Source: Actinomycetota bacterium (GTDB lineage Bacteria; Actinomycetota; Actinomycetes; Nanopelagicales; Nanopelagicaceae). From it: DNA of 15,100 bases. Positions within the stretch are counted from its first letter, which is position 1; each line of letters starts with the position of its first letter. Made by a program: the position numbers and the translations under genes. The DNA is taken from assembly GCA_009701085.1 (NCBI GenBank), contig WLKV01000003.1, forward strand, positions 1-15,100, written 5' to 3'. The notes under the pieces were generated by a model. It saw only the letters and a program-made list of their open reading frames with translations, made no database searches and was not told the DNA's origin. Below are positions 7,954 to 15,100 of the stretch, piece by piece.

Positions 7954-9104
7954 TAACCATTCCATCCCTTCGAAGCTACGGTTTCGCCTTCATCGACGTT
8001 CTTTAGACGGAAGAGAGATTTAATCAGCGCAGGTGCTGCGATGAAGAGAACGACAAGCGCTTGGATAACGAGGACGAGATCCAGCGGTGTTTCAGTACTT
8101 GCCTGCATGGTGAGACCACCAGCACGGAGTGCACCAAAGAGGAGTGCTGCAAAAACTGTTCCGATAGGTGTTGCGCGACCTAAGAGTGCAACAGTGATTG
8201 CATCGAATCCAAAGCTTCCACCGACTCCTGCAGTCATTGCAGGTTCAGATCCAAGAATTTGAACAGCGCCACCGAGACCAGCAAGTGCCCCTGCAATAAA
8301 CATGACAGATGTTGTTACGCGCGCGACCGAGATACCTGCAGTGCGTGATGCTGCTGCATTTGCACCCACAGCGCGGAAACGGAATCCCCATGTGCTTCGG
8401 TTAAGCAACCACCAGATGGCAGCCGCTGCAAAGAGAGCGACGATAAATCCAAAGTTTGCGCGAAGTTCGGAGCCAAAGAGATGTGGAAGACGCGCGCTCA
8501 TCTTTACTTCAGGAGCGAGTGGATCTTGGCGGCCTGGGCGTAAGAAAGCAGTAGTACTCAATAGCCAAAGTAAGAAGTACCCAGCAACGTAGTTGAGCAT
8601 GATGGTGACAATCACTTCGTGTGCCCCTGTGCGTGCTTTCAGAAGGCCAACGAAACCACCATAGAGCCCGGCAAAGAGCATCGCTGCGGCGATGGCTGCA
8701 ATTGCATGAATTCCAGTGGGGAGATCGAAGGTGAAGCCAACCCAGCTTGCACCGATTGCTCCAGCAATGAATTGGCCTTGCGCGCCGATATTAAAGAGGC
8801 CGGCACGGAATGCGAGTGCGACGGAGAGACCGGTAAGAATAAGTGGCGAAGCAGCGACGAGTGTTTCAGAGAGTGGATAGAAACCCTGGAAGAAATGTCC
8901 TTCTGCTAAACGTGGATCGAAGATTGATCCACGGAAGAGCGCCCAATACGCATTGCCCGCAGTTGATAGACCCTTTGAGAGCATAGAGAGTGGATTGCCC
9001 TTGAGTGCCAAGACTGTTGAGTCTGAGAATGCAACGAGAAGACCGCTAACGAAGAGCGCCATCGCAAAGGAGAGGGCAGGAAGGATGAGTTTCTTTAACT
9101 TCAC
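7953..9104 (-). CDS. Nucleoside ABC transporter permease (NupP/NupB-like)
   Basis: A 383-residue membrane subunit of the same permease family as its downstream neighbour. It has an N-terminal hydrophobic helix (7-26), a periplasm-side loop, and then a core with the conserved FRAGLFNIGAQGQF (99-112) and AHEVIVTIMLNYVA (161-174). The coupling helix region AVGANAAASRTAGIS is followed by the glycine-rich ALAGLGGAV segment. It starts at a GTG that overlaps the ATPase stop (GTGA at 9101-9104), with GGGAG 7 bases upstream supporting that start. It is translated between the ATPase and the second permease, so the order ATPase, permease, permease is that of nupOPQ-type systems. The substrate, nucleosides, is inferred from the family and the adjoining cdd, deoA and add genes. 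Confidence 0.94.
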   Translation of the reverse strand: MKLKKLILPALSFAMALFVSGLLVAFSDSTVLALKGNPLSMLSKGLSTAGNAYWALFRGSIFDPRLAEGHFFQGFYPLSETLVAASPLILTGLSVALAFRAGLFNIGAQGQFIAGAIGASWVGFTFDLPTGIHAIAAIAAAMLFAGLYGGFVGLLKARTGAHEVIVTIMLNYVAGYFLLWLLSTTAFLRPGRQDPLAPEVKMSARLPHLFGSELRANFGFIVALFAAAAIWWLLNRSTWGFRFRAVGANAAASRTAGISVARVTTSVMFIAGALAGLGGAVQILGSEPAMTAGVGGSFGFDAITVALLGRATPIGTVFAALLFGALRAGGLTMQASTETPLDLVLVIQALVVLFIAAPALIKSLFRLKNVDEGETVASKGWNG

Positions 9105-10600
9105 GGCTTTACTCCCGCCATCAAGAGACCGAGGTCTTCGCGAGAAGTTGTGGCTGGAACAATTGCAATAAATTCTCCACGATACATAACGGCGATGCGA
9201 TCAGCGAGTGCTGAAACTTCATCTAACTCAGTACTAAAGAGCAATACGGCACGGCCTGAATCGCGTTCAGTGATGATGCGCTCATGGACAAATTCAATGG
9301 AGCCGACATCAAGTCCGCGCGTTGGCTGTGAAGCGACAACAAGTTTTACCGGGCGAGAAAGTTCGCGAGCAAGAACAACTTTCTGCTTATTGCCACCTGA
9401 AAGTGATGATGCAGAGTCTTTAGAGGACTGGGTGCGGATATCGAATTCTGCGATGCGCTTTTCGGCCTCTTGAGCAACAACTGTTGGTGAAATTACAGGA
9501 CCCTTTGCATACGGTGGCAGATCATGGAGATCGAGAATCAAATTCTCTTCGATACTAAATGAACCAATAAGTCCATCTTCTTCACGTGATTCAGGGACAA
9601 ATGCGATACCTGCATGAAGGGCTTCGCGCACTGAAGACTTGGTGATATCGACGCCATCGAGAGAGATAGTGCCGTGCACATGTTCTTGTAGTCCAACAAT
9701 TGCTTCCGCAAGCTCTGATTGGCCATTGCCTTGCACGCCAGCAACTGCAAGAACTTCACCGGTTCGCAGTTCGAAGGAGACGTTCTTAACGAGTGAGCGA
9801 CCTGTGTGATCTGAAATATTGAGATTCTTCACATCGAGCATGACCTTGCCGAGCTCAGGAGTTTTCTTCTCGACATCGAGCGATACGGGACGTCCGACCA
9901 TGAGGGATGCGAGCTCTTCCTGCGAAGCAGATGGAGATGCCGTGCCAACAACCTTGCCGCGGCGAATGATGGTGATCTTGTCCGCTGCTTCTTTTACCTC
10001 ACGAAGTTTGTGGGTAATAAAGACAATCGAAGTTCCGCGCTCTTTCAGCTTCTTCATATTGCGCAGAAGTTCATCTGTCTCTTGTGGAGTAAGTACCGCC
10101 GTCGGTTCGTCGAGAATCAGAACTTTTGCATCATAGATAAGTGCTCGAATGATTTCCACGCGCTGTTGTAGGCCAACGGGAAGATTCTCTACAAGAGCAT
10201 CGGGGTCAATATCAAAGTTGAACTCTGCAGAAACACGGAGAATCTCTTTACGGGCTGCTTCAAGATCAAGGAGACCCGGCCCCTTTGTCTTCTCGTGTCC
10301 AAGGACAATATTTTCGGCCACTGTGAAAACCGGAATCAACATAAAGTGCTGATGGACCATTCCGATACCAGCAGCTAAAGCATCGAGAGGTGAATCGATC
10401 GAGACAACCTTGCCGTCGACGCTAATCGTTCCTTCGTCTGGCGAAAGAAGACCGTAGACGATATTCATCAGAGTTGATTTACCTGCACCATTTTCGCCAA
10501 GGATGGCGTGAATTTCGCCGTTGCCTACTGCGAGGTCGATGGAATCATTTGCGGTGAGGGACCCAAAGCGCTTTGTTATTCCGCGCAATTCGAGTGACAT
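9101..10600 (-). CDS. Nucleoside ABC transporter ATP-binding protein, two ABC domains (NupO-like)
   Basis: A 499-residue cytoplasmic ATPase made of two fused ABC domains, of the sugar/nucleoside importer type. Domain 1 has Walker A GENGAGKST (35-43), the family-typical signature LPVGLQQR (140-147), Walker B VLILDEPTA (160-168) and the switch histidine in FITHK (194-198). Domain 2 has a degenerate Walker A-like loop GVQGNGQSE (288-296), signature LSGGNKQ (400-406) and VVASQPTRGLD (421-431), where Gln replaces the catalytic Glu. This asymmetry is normal for the family and predicts one productive ATP site. No clear Shine-Dalgarno site precedes the ATG. It is separated from the binding-protein gene by 105 bases containing a strong hairpin, so it is probably expressed at a lower level than the binding protein. 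Confidence 0.96.
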   Translation of the reverse strand: MSLELRGITKRFGSLTANDSIDLAVGNGEIHAILGENGAGKSTLMNIVYGLLSPDEGTISVDGKVVSIDSPLDALAAGIGMVHQHFMLIPVFTVAENIVLGHEKTKGPGLLDLEAARKEILRVSAEFNFDIDPDALVENLPVGLQQRVEIIRALIYDAKVLILDEPTAVLTPQETDELLRNMKKLKERGTSIVFITHKLREVKEAADKITIIRRGKVVGTASPSASQEELASLMVGRPVSLDVEKKTPELGKVMLDVKNLNISDHTGRSLVKNVSFELRTGEVLAVAGVQGNGQSELAEAIVGLQEHVHGTISLDGVDITKSSVREALHAGIAFVPESREEDGLIGSFSIEENLILDLHDLPPYAKGPVISPTVVAQEAEKRIAEFDIRTQSSKDSASSLSGGNKQKVVLARELSRPVKLVVASQPTRGLDVGSIEFVHERIITERDSGRAVLLFSTELDEVSALADRIAVMYRGEFIAIVPATTSREDLGLLMAGVKP

Positions 10601-10611
10601 GTGCGTAAATC

Positions 10612-10622
10612 TACTAGTTTTA
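10612..10622. repeat. 11-bp direct repeat, left copy
   Basis: TACTAGTTTTA occurs here and, identically and in the same orientation, at 10690-10700. The two copies flank the terminator hairpin. Each contains the palindrome ACTAGT. This is seen directly; its meaning is unknown. Confidence 0.6.
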
Positions 10623-10649
10623 TTGAAGTTTAGAAAGTTAAATGAAAAG

Positions 10650-10685
10650 AAAGATGGGCTAGCACCGAAGTGCTAGCCCATCTTT
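10650..10685 (-). terminator. Rho-independent terminator/attenuator with cUUCGg tetraloop between binding protein and ATPase genes
   Basis: A perfect 16-bp inverted repeat (arms 10650-10665 and 10670-10685) encloses a 4-base loop. Read on the minus strand, the RNA would form a stem capped by UUCG closed by C-G, the exceptionally stable tetraloop. The stem base ends in UUU and is followed by CUUUUCAUUU. It begins 20 bases after the binding-protein stop codon and ends 49 bases before the ATPase start. Transcription of the operon must pass it or restart after it, so partial termination probably keeps the binding protein more abundant than the membrane complex. On the plus strand the tail (TTTGTAAT) is poorer. 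Confidence 0.88.
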
Positions 10686-10689
10686 GTAA

Positions 10690-10700
10690 TACTAGTTTTA
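10690..10700. repeat. 11-bp direct repeat, right copy
   Basis: Second copy of TACTAGTTTTA, 78 bases from the first, lying between the binding-protein stop codon and the terminator stem. Confidence 0.6.
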
Positions 10701-10705
10701 GCTAA

Positions 10706-11767
10706 TTACTTAGCTGAAACCTTTCCGCTGCGAATATCGTTACCGAGCTTTGTAACTTCGGTGCGAAGTGCAGTTGGGACCTTACGGATCAAGTCATGGT
10801 AAGGAGCAAGGAATGTTCCTGCATTCTTGAGGTTTCCGTTGTAGCCAGTTGATGAGAACTTTCCAGCGTTTTCATCTGCAATGACAGACTGAACTGAAGT
10901 TCCAACACCCTTAACTACTGAAGTCAAAAGTACTGACTTGTACTGTGGTGCTGCGATGAATCCATCTGTATCAACCCAGATAACAACTGACTTCTTTGAA
11001 GTCATTGAGTTACCAGCTGTTGCTCCACCAAGACCACCAGCGACAGGGAAGATTACATCTGCACCCTGCTGCTCGAAGTTCTTAGAGATCTGAAGCGCCT
11101 TAGCTGAATCAGAGAATCCGCCTACGAATGTTCCGTCCTTCTTAGCTGTATCCCAACCAAGAATTGCGACTGACTTGCCCTTTGCCTTGTTGTAGTGAGC
11201 TACACCCTTAGCAAAGCCATCCATGAAGATTGTGACTGGTGGAATGTTAAGTCCGCCGTATGTTGCAACCTTGCCGGTCTTTGAAACGCCAGCTGCGAGG
11301 TAACCAGCCTGGAATGCTGATTCATTTGTTGAGAACTCAAGTGGCTTGAGGTTTGCAAACTTTGTACCTGGGTAGACAGAACCGTCTGCACCGTGATCTT
11401 GTCCATCCTGATCAACGATTGCAAAGTGAACTGTTGGGTTTGCCTTAGCAGCAGCAACGATTGCGCCGTTGATAAGGAAGCCAACGCCAACGATGATGTT
11501 GCACTTCTCGTCTACAAGCTTCTTAATGTTTGGTGCGTAGTCAGCATCTGTTGTTGCAGCAAGGTACTTAACAGTGATGTTCTTATTTGCCTTTGCTGCA
11601 GCCTGTGCGCCTGCCCAAGCTGATGCGTTAAATGACTTGTCGTCAACGCCGCCTGTATCGAGTGCAAGACATGCCTTTGTTGCGTTAGCAGCGGTTGCAG
11701 CTGGAGCTGCACCGAATGCAAGAGCTGCAGCAGCGAAAACTGCTACAAACTTAATTGTCTTCTTCAA
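10706..11767 (-). CDS. BMP-family nucleoside-binding protein of the ABC importer (secreted, no lipobox)
   Basis: A substrate-binding protein of the Bmp/PnrA (TmpC) family, which binds purine and other nucleosides outside the membrane for an ABC importer. I start it at TTG 11765-11767, because GGAGG at 11773-11777 sits 5 bases upstream; an in-frame TTG at 11779 would place the start before that site. The 353-residue product then begins MKKTIKF followed by an alanine-rich hydrophobic core, a clean Sec signal peptide with probable cleavage near ATA-A (25-28). No lipobox cysteine is present; C33 lies in the first strand of the mature domain. The family block DTGGVDDKSFN is at 37-47, and FQAGYLAAGVSKTGKV and the GGLGGAT stretch are also typical. 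It is the first gene of the uptake operon and is followed by the attenuator hairpin. Confidence 0.94.
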   Translation of the reverse strand: MKKTIKFVAVFAAAALAFGAAPAATAANATKACLALDTGGVDDKSFNASAWAGAQAAAKANKNITVKYLAATTDADYAPNIKKLVDEKCNIIVGVGFLINGAIVAAAKANPTVHFAIVDQDGQDHGADGSVYPGTKFANLKPLEFSTNESAFQAGYLAAGVSKTGKVATYGGLNIPPVTIFMDGFAKGVAHYNKAKGKSVAILGWDTAKKDGTFVGGFSDSAKALQISKNFEQQGADVIFPVAGGLGGATAGNSMTSKKSVVIWVDTDGFIAAPQYKSVLLTSVVKGVGTSVQSVIADENAGKFSSTGYNGNLKNAGTFLAPYHDLIRKVPTALRTEVTKLGNDIRSGKVSAK

Positions 11768-11772
11768 GGTTT

Positions 11773-11777
11773 CCTCC
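11773..11777 (-). promoter_or_regulatory. Strong ribosome binding site deciding a TTG start
   Basis: GGAGG on the minus strand (CCTCC on plus) followed by the 5-base spacer AAACC and then TTG. It fixes the start of the binding-protein gene at 11767 and yields a normal signal peptide. No ATG or GTG lies nearby in frame. Confidence 0.85.
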
Positions 11778-11806
11778 AAGGAATAAATGGGTGGTTCGTG
11801 AGTGTG

Positions 11807-11873
11807 AGCCTAGTAGTGAGCGTGGAAAATCAACAAAAGACTCAGGTTAATTTTGAGGTGTGGCTTGTAACAA
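11807..11873 (-). promoter_or_regulatory. Probable promoter region of the nucleoside uptake operon
   Basis: The 136-base gap between the two BMP genes is the only sizeable non-coding leader on this strand, so a promoter is expected here. There are two weak candidates. One has TAGGCT (11807-11812) as -10 with TTGTTG (11831-11836), 18-base spacing, giving a leader of about 35-40 bases. The other has TAACCT (11844-11849) with TTGTTA (11868-11873), also 18-base spacing. Neither is close to consensus, so the exact site is unsure. Confidence 0.4.
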
Positions 11874-11889
11874 TTGAGAAAACTCTCAA
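11874..11889. repeat. Inverted repeat TTGAGA-N4-TCTCAA downstream of second BMP gene
   Basis: A perfect 6-bp inverted repeat with a 4-base spacer. It can be extended by CAA/TTG with one bulged base. It lies 14 bases after the stop of the upstream BMP gene and just upstream of the candidate promoters. It may be an operator or a weak terminator; no good U-tract follows on the minus strand. Confidence 0.45.
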
Positions 11890-11903
11890 GTTGAACTTTA
11901 AAG

Positions 11904-12890
11904 CTAGGCGGGAATTTTCTCTGCGGTAGCAGCTGCGATGTTAATTGAGCCACTCAGCGCAGAAAGCTCCTTGGATCGGATGGTGAATTCAATGCCTCCA
12001 CCAGTGATGCCATACCGACGTCCGTAAATGCCGGCGTCGGCATCAAGAATGTCGAGGTACTGCTTCTTCGCAGCGGAGAGCGCGATGATGTCGTAGATTG
12101 CTTTATCTACGCGCTTCACGACAGATGCAATCAGAAATTTCTTGGTCGCACTTGTGACCGTGATGTACTGATCTGGTTCGACGTTGATGAGTCCGATATT
12201 CGAACCCTTCTTCTTCGCATTACGAGCAACGATTACTTTAAAGACTTCGGAGTCAGATCCTTGAGTTGCTACAAAGAGAACATCTGCACCCGCATCAATT
12301 ACTTGGTTGGTCGCAGCTGAGTAAGAGCCTGAAACGTATTTAACGATTGGGATGACCTTCTTCTTACTTGCAAATACTCCCGCAGAGAACCCATCTTTAT
12401 AGATATCTGCTTGATCTGGGTTTGCAATCATCGCGACTTTGCCCGTCTTGCTCACTTGAGCTGCGCTAAATCCAGCAAGGTAGGCGCCTTGAGTATTTGC
12501 GAAGATCACTGACGTCACATTGAGGGCGGCAACGCTTGCATCATTGATGATGGCGAAATGCGTGTTGGGAAATTCGACAGATAGCGCCTGAAGTGTTGAG
12601 GCATAACCTGCTCCGATAGCAATGATGGGGTTGCAACTCTTTGTAATGAGAGAGCGAATACGCTTTTCACGATCAGCGCTGGTTCCATCGGTTACGACAG
12701 CTTCGAGATTGAAATCAAATTGTTTCTGAGCTTTATCGAGACCTGCAGCAGAAGCATCATTAAATGACTTATCGCCGCGTCCGCCGATGTCGTATGCCAC
12801 TCCCACGCTGAGCTGCGTTGCTGCCTGTGCAGGTACTGAGAGAAGTGAACCTCCGAGTACTACCGCAAGGAGGAGTGCGCGAATCTTCAT
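11904..12890 (-). CDS. Second BMP-family substrate-binding protein (secreted, no lipobox)
   Basis: A 328-residue relative of the neighbouring binding protein. The signal peptide [23 protein letters not shown] is followed by a likely cut after residue 23 and by no lipobox cysteine. The family block DIGGRGDKSFND is at 34-45. GAGYASTLQAL, FANTQGAYLAGFSAAQVSKTGKV, DIYKDGFSAGV and the glycine-rich tail GGGIEFT follow the BMP fold. It is clearly diverged from the other copy (GGRGDKSF against GGVDDKSF), so the two may prefer different nucleosides while sharing one transporter. Its ATG overlaps the trpS stop by one base (TAATG) and no Shine-Dalgarno is visible, so it is translated by coupling with trpS. 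No permease or ATPase of its own is present in the window. The ligand is unknown. Confidence 0.9.
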   Translation of the reverse strand: MKIRALLLAVVLGGSLLSVPAQAATQLSVGVAYDIGGRGDKSFNDASAAGLDKAQKQFDFNLEAVVTDGTSADREKRIRSLITKSCNPIIAIGAGYASTLQALSVEFPNTHFAIINDASVAALNVTSVIFANTQGAYLAGFSAAQVSKTGKVAMIANPDQADIYKDGFSAGVFASKKKVIPIVKYVSGSYSAATNQVIDAGADVLFVATQGSDSEVFKVIVARNAKKKGSNIGLINVEPDQYITVTSATKKFLIASVVKRVDKAIYDIIALSAAKKQYLDILDADAGIYGRRYGITGGGIEFTIRSKELSALSGSINIAAATAEKIPA

Positions 12891-13882
12891 TAGAGGACGA
12901 CGCCCAAGTTCTTGTAAGTAGAGTCAATAGTCTGCTGAGCGACAGCGCGTGCCTTCTCAGAGCCTTGATGCAAAATATCGAGAAGATGCTTTTCATCTTC
13001 AAGAAGTTCCATCGCCGTCGCACGTATTGGGCGAAGGTATTCGACAACGACCTCAGCAACTGCTGATTTAAAGTCTCCGTAGCCCTTGCCTTCAAATTCA
13101 TTTTCAAGTTCAGCGATTGTGCGACCTGAGAGCGCTGAATGGATTGTGAGGAGATTGCTAATACCGGGTTTTTCAGCGACGTCGTACTTCACTTCGCGAC
13201 CAGCATCAGTCATGGCGCTCTTAATCTTCTTGAGGTTGGCTTCGGGTGTATCCATGATTTCGATAACGCCAGCCACTGCACCAGAAGATTTACTCATCTT
13301 CGCAGTTGGCTCTTGAATATCGTTGATCTTGGCCGCAGTCTTTAAAATATAGGCCTCAGGGAGTTGGAAGGTCTGTCCGTAGCGTGCATTGAAACGACCT
13401 GCAAGATCGCGAGTGAGTTCGATGTGCTGACGTTGATCTTCACCGACTGGTACGTAGTGCGCTTGGTAAAGAAGAATGTCTGCAGCTTGCAACATCGGAT
13501 AGGTAAAGAGTCCTACGCGCGCAGAGTCAGCGCCAGCCTTGGAGGATTTATCTTTAAATTGAGTCATGCGACTTGCTTCACCGAAACCAGTGAGACATTC
13601 CATAATCCAACCCAATTGATTGTGCTGGGGAACTTGAGACTGCACAAAAAGTGTGGATTTCTCTGGTGAGATACCGAGAGCCAAGAGCTGCGCCGCAGAT
13701 GCGAGTGTGCGCTTGCGAAGAAGTGCGGGGTCTGTCTCAACGGTGAGGGCGTGGAGATCGACGATGCAGTAAAAAGCATCGTGGCCATCTTGAAGCTCAA
13801 CCCACTGCTTTACGGCACCGAGGTAATTACCGAGGTGGAAAGAGTCACTGGTTGGCTGAATGCCAGAGAGAACGCGCTTCAT
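12890..13882 (-). CDS. trpS: Tryptophanyl-tRNA synthetase
   Basis: A 330-residue class Ic synthetase that charges tRNA-Trp in the cytoplasm. The HIGH-type motif is HLGN (16-19), after the RVLSGIQPT strand. The KMSKS loop is AKMSKSSG (194-201). The [17 protein letters not shown] block (145-161), which lines the active site, and [12 protein letters not shown] (128-139) are also family-typical. Length is normal and nothing is missing. It follows the membrane-protein gene by 20 bases, and its TAA shares a base with the start of the second BMP gene. The ribosome site is weak (GAGA about 9 bases upstream). It is presumably an essential housekeeping gene whose transcript carries the binding protein. 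Confidence 0.97.
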   Translation of the reverse strand: MKRVLSGIQPTSDSFHLGNYLGAVKQWVELQDGHDAFYCIVDLHALTVETDPALLRKRTLASAAQLLALGISPEKSTLFVQSQVPQHNQLGWIMECLTGFGEASRMTQFKDKSSKAGADSARVGLFTYPMLQAADILLYQAHYVPVGEDQRQHIELTRDLAGRFNARYGQTFQLPEAYILKTAAKINDIQEPTAKMSKSSGAVAGVIEIMDTPEANLKKIKSAMTDAGREVKYDVAEKPGISNLLTIHSALSGRTIAELENEFEGKGYGDFKSAVAEVVVEYLRPIRATAMELLEDEKHLLDILHQGSEKARAVAQQTIDSTYKNLGVVL

Positions 13883-13902
13883 GGTTGTAATTCTCGCACG
13901 CC

Positions 13903-15100
13903 TTAGTAGTTACGCGAGATCAATAATCGACCAGCGCGCTTTCCTTCCATAGAAAGCACTGTGATGCGGACTCCATTGACGCCGACGATGTCACTTATGA
14001 CTGGAATTCGCCCCAAGTAATGCATCACGAATCCACTTGCAGTTTCGTAAGGGCCTTCAGGGAGCTCGATTCCGGTCTCTTCGAGCAGATCTTCGAGTGA
14101 TATCAAGCCATCGACCTCAAAATCACCTGTGCGTGATTCGAGCGAAACCTCAGTTTCATCGCCATCGTATTCATCGCGGATATCACCAATGAGAGTTTCA
14201 ACGAGGTCTTCGAGGGTGACGATGCCATCTGTTCCACCATATTCATCGAGCACGATTGCTAGATGTTGGCGCTGATTACGCATCTCAGTGAGGGCAGGAA
14301 GAATTCCTTTTGTGCCAGGTAAGTACATGATGTTGCGTGCAAGCTCTTGGATCTTGGCATTGGAATTTGCAAGCGAGGTATCAAGAAGATCGCGAACGTG
14401 GATAAATCCAATGACTTCATCGGAAGATCCGCGCACTACGGGATAGCGTGAATGTGACTTCTCGATTGCGAGCGCAATTGCTTTGCCCACTGTCAGGGAT
14501 GCATCCATAAAATCTACTTCAGTACGAGGAACCATCACTTCGTGGACCTGTCGTTCTGATGCATTAAATACTTCTTCAACGATGTCACGTTCTTCATCGG
14601 TGAGAGCAGCATGTCCTGCAACGAGATCGAGAAGTTCTTCTTCTGAAATCTGTGCACGTTGTTCTTTGGGATCGATTCCGAAGAGACGCACGACAATGCT
14701 TGTCGAATGGGATAAGACCCAGATGATGGGGCGGAAGAGATAGGTGAGTACCTGCACGATTCCGGCTGACGCGAGAGCAATCTCTTCGGTGCGATAGAGA
14801 GCTAAACGCTTAGGTACGAGTTCGCCGAAGACTAAAGAGAAGTAAGCGATGACTAGCGTGACGCCAATCAGCGATGTTGTATTTGCGCTCTTCGAAGAGA
14901 TGCCGAGATCTTCAAGCCATGGAATTACGTAGACGCCAAGTTTTTCTGCGCCAAGGGCTGCAGAGAGAAATCCTGTGACGGTGACGCCCACTTGAAGGGC
15001 TGCTAAGAGTCGATTGGGGTTGGCGGCAACCTCGGCGACCTTTGCTCCGCGTTTTCCACGACCTGCCAACTGTTTGATCTGGCTTTCGCGGAGCGAGATA
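13903..15100 (-). CDS. CNNM/CorC-HlyC family membrane protein (DUF21, CBS pair, CorC_HlyC), 5' end outside window
   Basis: The visible 398 residues run off the right edge without a start; a TTG at 15069 is internal. First comes most of a DUF21 membrane domain, with hydrophobic segments such as [14 protein letters not shown] and [19 protein letters not shown] and the conserved [11 protein letters not shown]. Next is a CBS pair opening with [12 protein letters not shown] and closing with [26 protein letters not shown]. Last is a CorC_HlyC domain ([15 protein letters not shown] onward, ending GRLLISRNY). Proteins of this type are often labelled hemolysins; family evidence points to magnesium or other divalent-cation transport or homeostasis at the cytoplasmic membrane, with CBS domains sensing nucleotides. 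It is co-directional with trpS 20 bases downstream. The exact ion is not deducible. Confidence 0.93.
   Translation of the reverse strand, partial: ISLRESQIKQLAGRGKRGAKVAEVAANPNRLLAALQVGVTVTGFLSAALGAEKLGVYVIPWLEDLGISSKSANTTSLIGVTLVIAYFSLVFGELVPKRLALYRTEEIALASAGIVQVLTYLFRPIIWVLSHSTSIVVRLFGIDPKEQRAQISEEELLDLVAGHAALTDEERDIVEEVFNASERQVHEVMVPRTEVDFMDASLTVGKAIALAIEKSHSRYPVVRGSSDEVIGFIHVRDLLDTSLANSNAKIQELARNIMYLPGTKGILPALTEMRNQRQHLAIVLDEYGGTDGIVTLEDLVETLIGDIRDEYDGDETEVSLESRTGDFEVDGLISLEDLLEETGIELPEGPYETASGFVMHYLGRIPVISDIVGVNGVRITVLSMEGKRAGRLLISRNY

Noticed and set aside
7954..7965. Upstream ATG for the second permease at 7965
   Set aside because: The purine-rich AAGGG touches this ATG with no spacer, while the ATG at 7953 forms the TAATG junction seen elsewhere in the operon. 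Not fully excluded.
9101..10600. Degenerate Walker A and missing catalytic Glu in the second ABC domain
   Set aside because: This asymmetry is usual for the fused-domain nucleoside and ribose importer ATPases; it does not indicate a broken gene.
11393..11623. Another cysteine-rich plus-strand ORF opposite the binding-protein gene
   Set aside because: The same effect of reading alanine-rich coding sequence on the opposite strand; the minus-strand product is a clear BMP protein.
11768..11779. Upstream TTG start for the binding protein at 11779
   Set aside because: It would place the GGAGG site inside the coding region and add four residues ahead of the signal peptide; the TTG at 11767 has ideal spacing.
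13903..15100. Reading the hemolysin label as a toxin
   Set aside because: The domain order DUF21, CBS pair, CorC_HlyC belongs to the ion-homeostasis CNNM/CorC group; nothing suggests a cytolysin.

Overview
The window looks like chromosomal DNA of an actinobacterium with a compact genome. Its GC content is near one half by eye, genes are tightly packed, and neighbours share 1 to 4 bases. The best lineage hint is protein style: an adenosine deaminase with a TDN site, a PGM2-like phosphosugar mutase with a GYEEAIGY loop, a long-form DeoC, and two different BMP-family binding proteins. A free-living, streamlined freshwater type (Nanopelagicales/acI-like) would fit, but this is inference. I see no phage, IS, CRISPR, tRNA or rRNA.

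Layout. Bases 2-3896 (plus strand) hold the 3' end of a phosphopentomutase/phosphomannomutase-type gene, deoC, a full-length aldehyde dehydrogenase and a short ALDH-like protein lacking the catalytic domain. Bases 3901-11767 (minus strand, read right to left) hold a non-lipidated BMP-type nucleoside-binding protein, a terminator/attenuator hairpin, a two-domain ABC ATPase, two permeases, cdd, deoA and add. The two sets converge with only 4 bases between their stop codons. Bases 11904-15100 (minus strand, upstream) hold a CNNM/CorC-type membrane protein (5' end outside the window), trpS and a second BMP protein.

How the genes work together. Nucleosides are captured by the BMP protein(s) and imported by the ABC transporter. 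Adenosine and cytidine, with their deoxy forms, are deaminated by Add and Cdd. DeoA phosphorolyses pyrimidine nucleosides to (deoxy)ribose-1-phosphate. The PGM2-like mutase can convert this to the 5-phosphate. DeoC splits deoxyribose-5-phosphate into glyceraldehyde-3-phosphate and acetaldehyde, and the ALDH pair would oxidise the acetaldehyde. The window therefore encodes an almost complete uptake-to-central-carbon route for (deoxy)nucleosides; no purine nucleoside phosphorylase is present.

I do not see a clearly undescribed system. The most interesting points are the ALDH plus pseudo-ALDH gene pair, which resembles the two-domain ALDH16 family split into two genes; the 16-bp cUUCGg hairpin inside the transporter operon, flanked by an 11-bp direct repeat; the second binding protein coupled to trpS; and the nearly abutting convergent ends of the two halves of one pathway.
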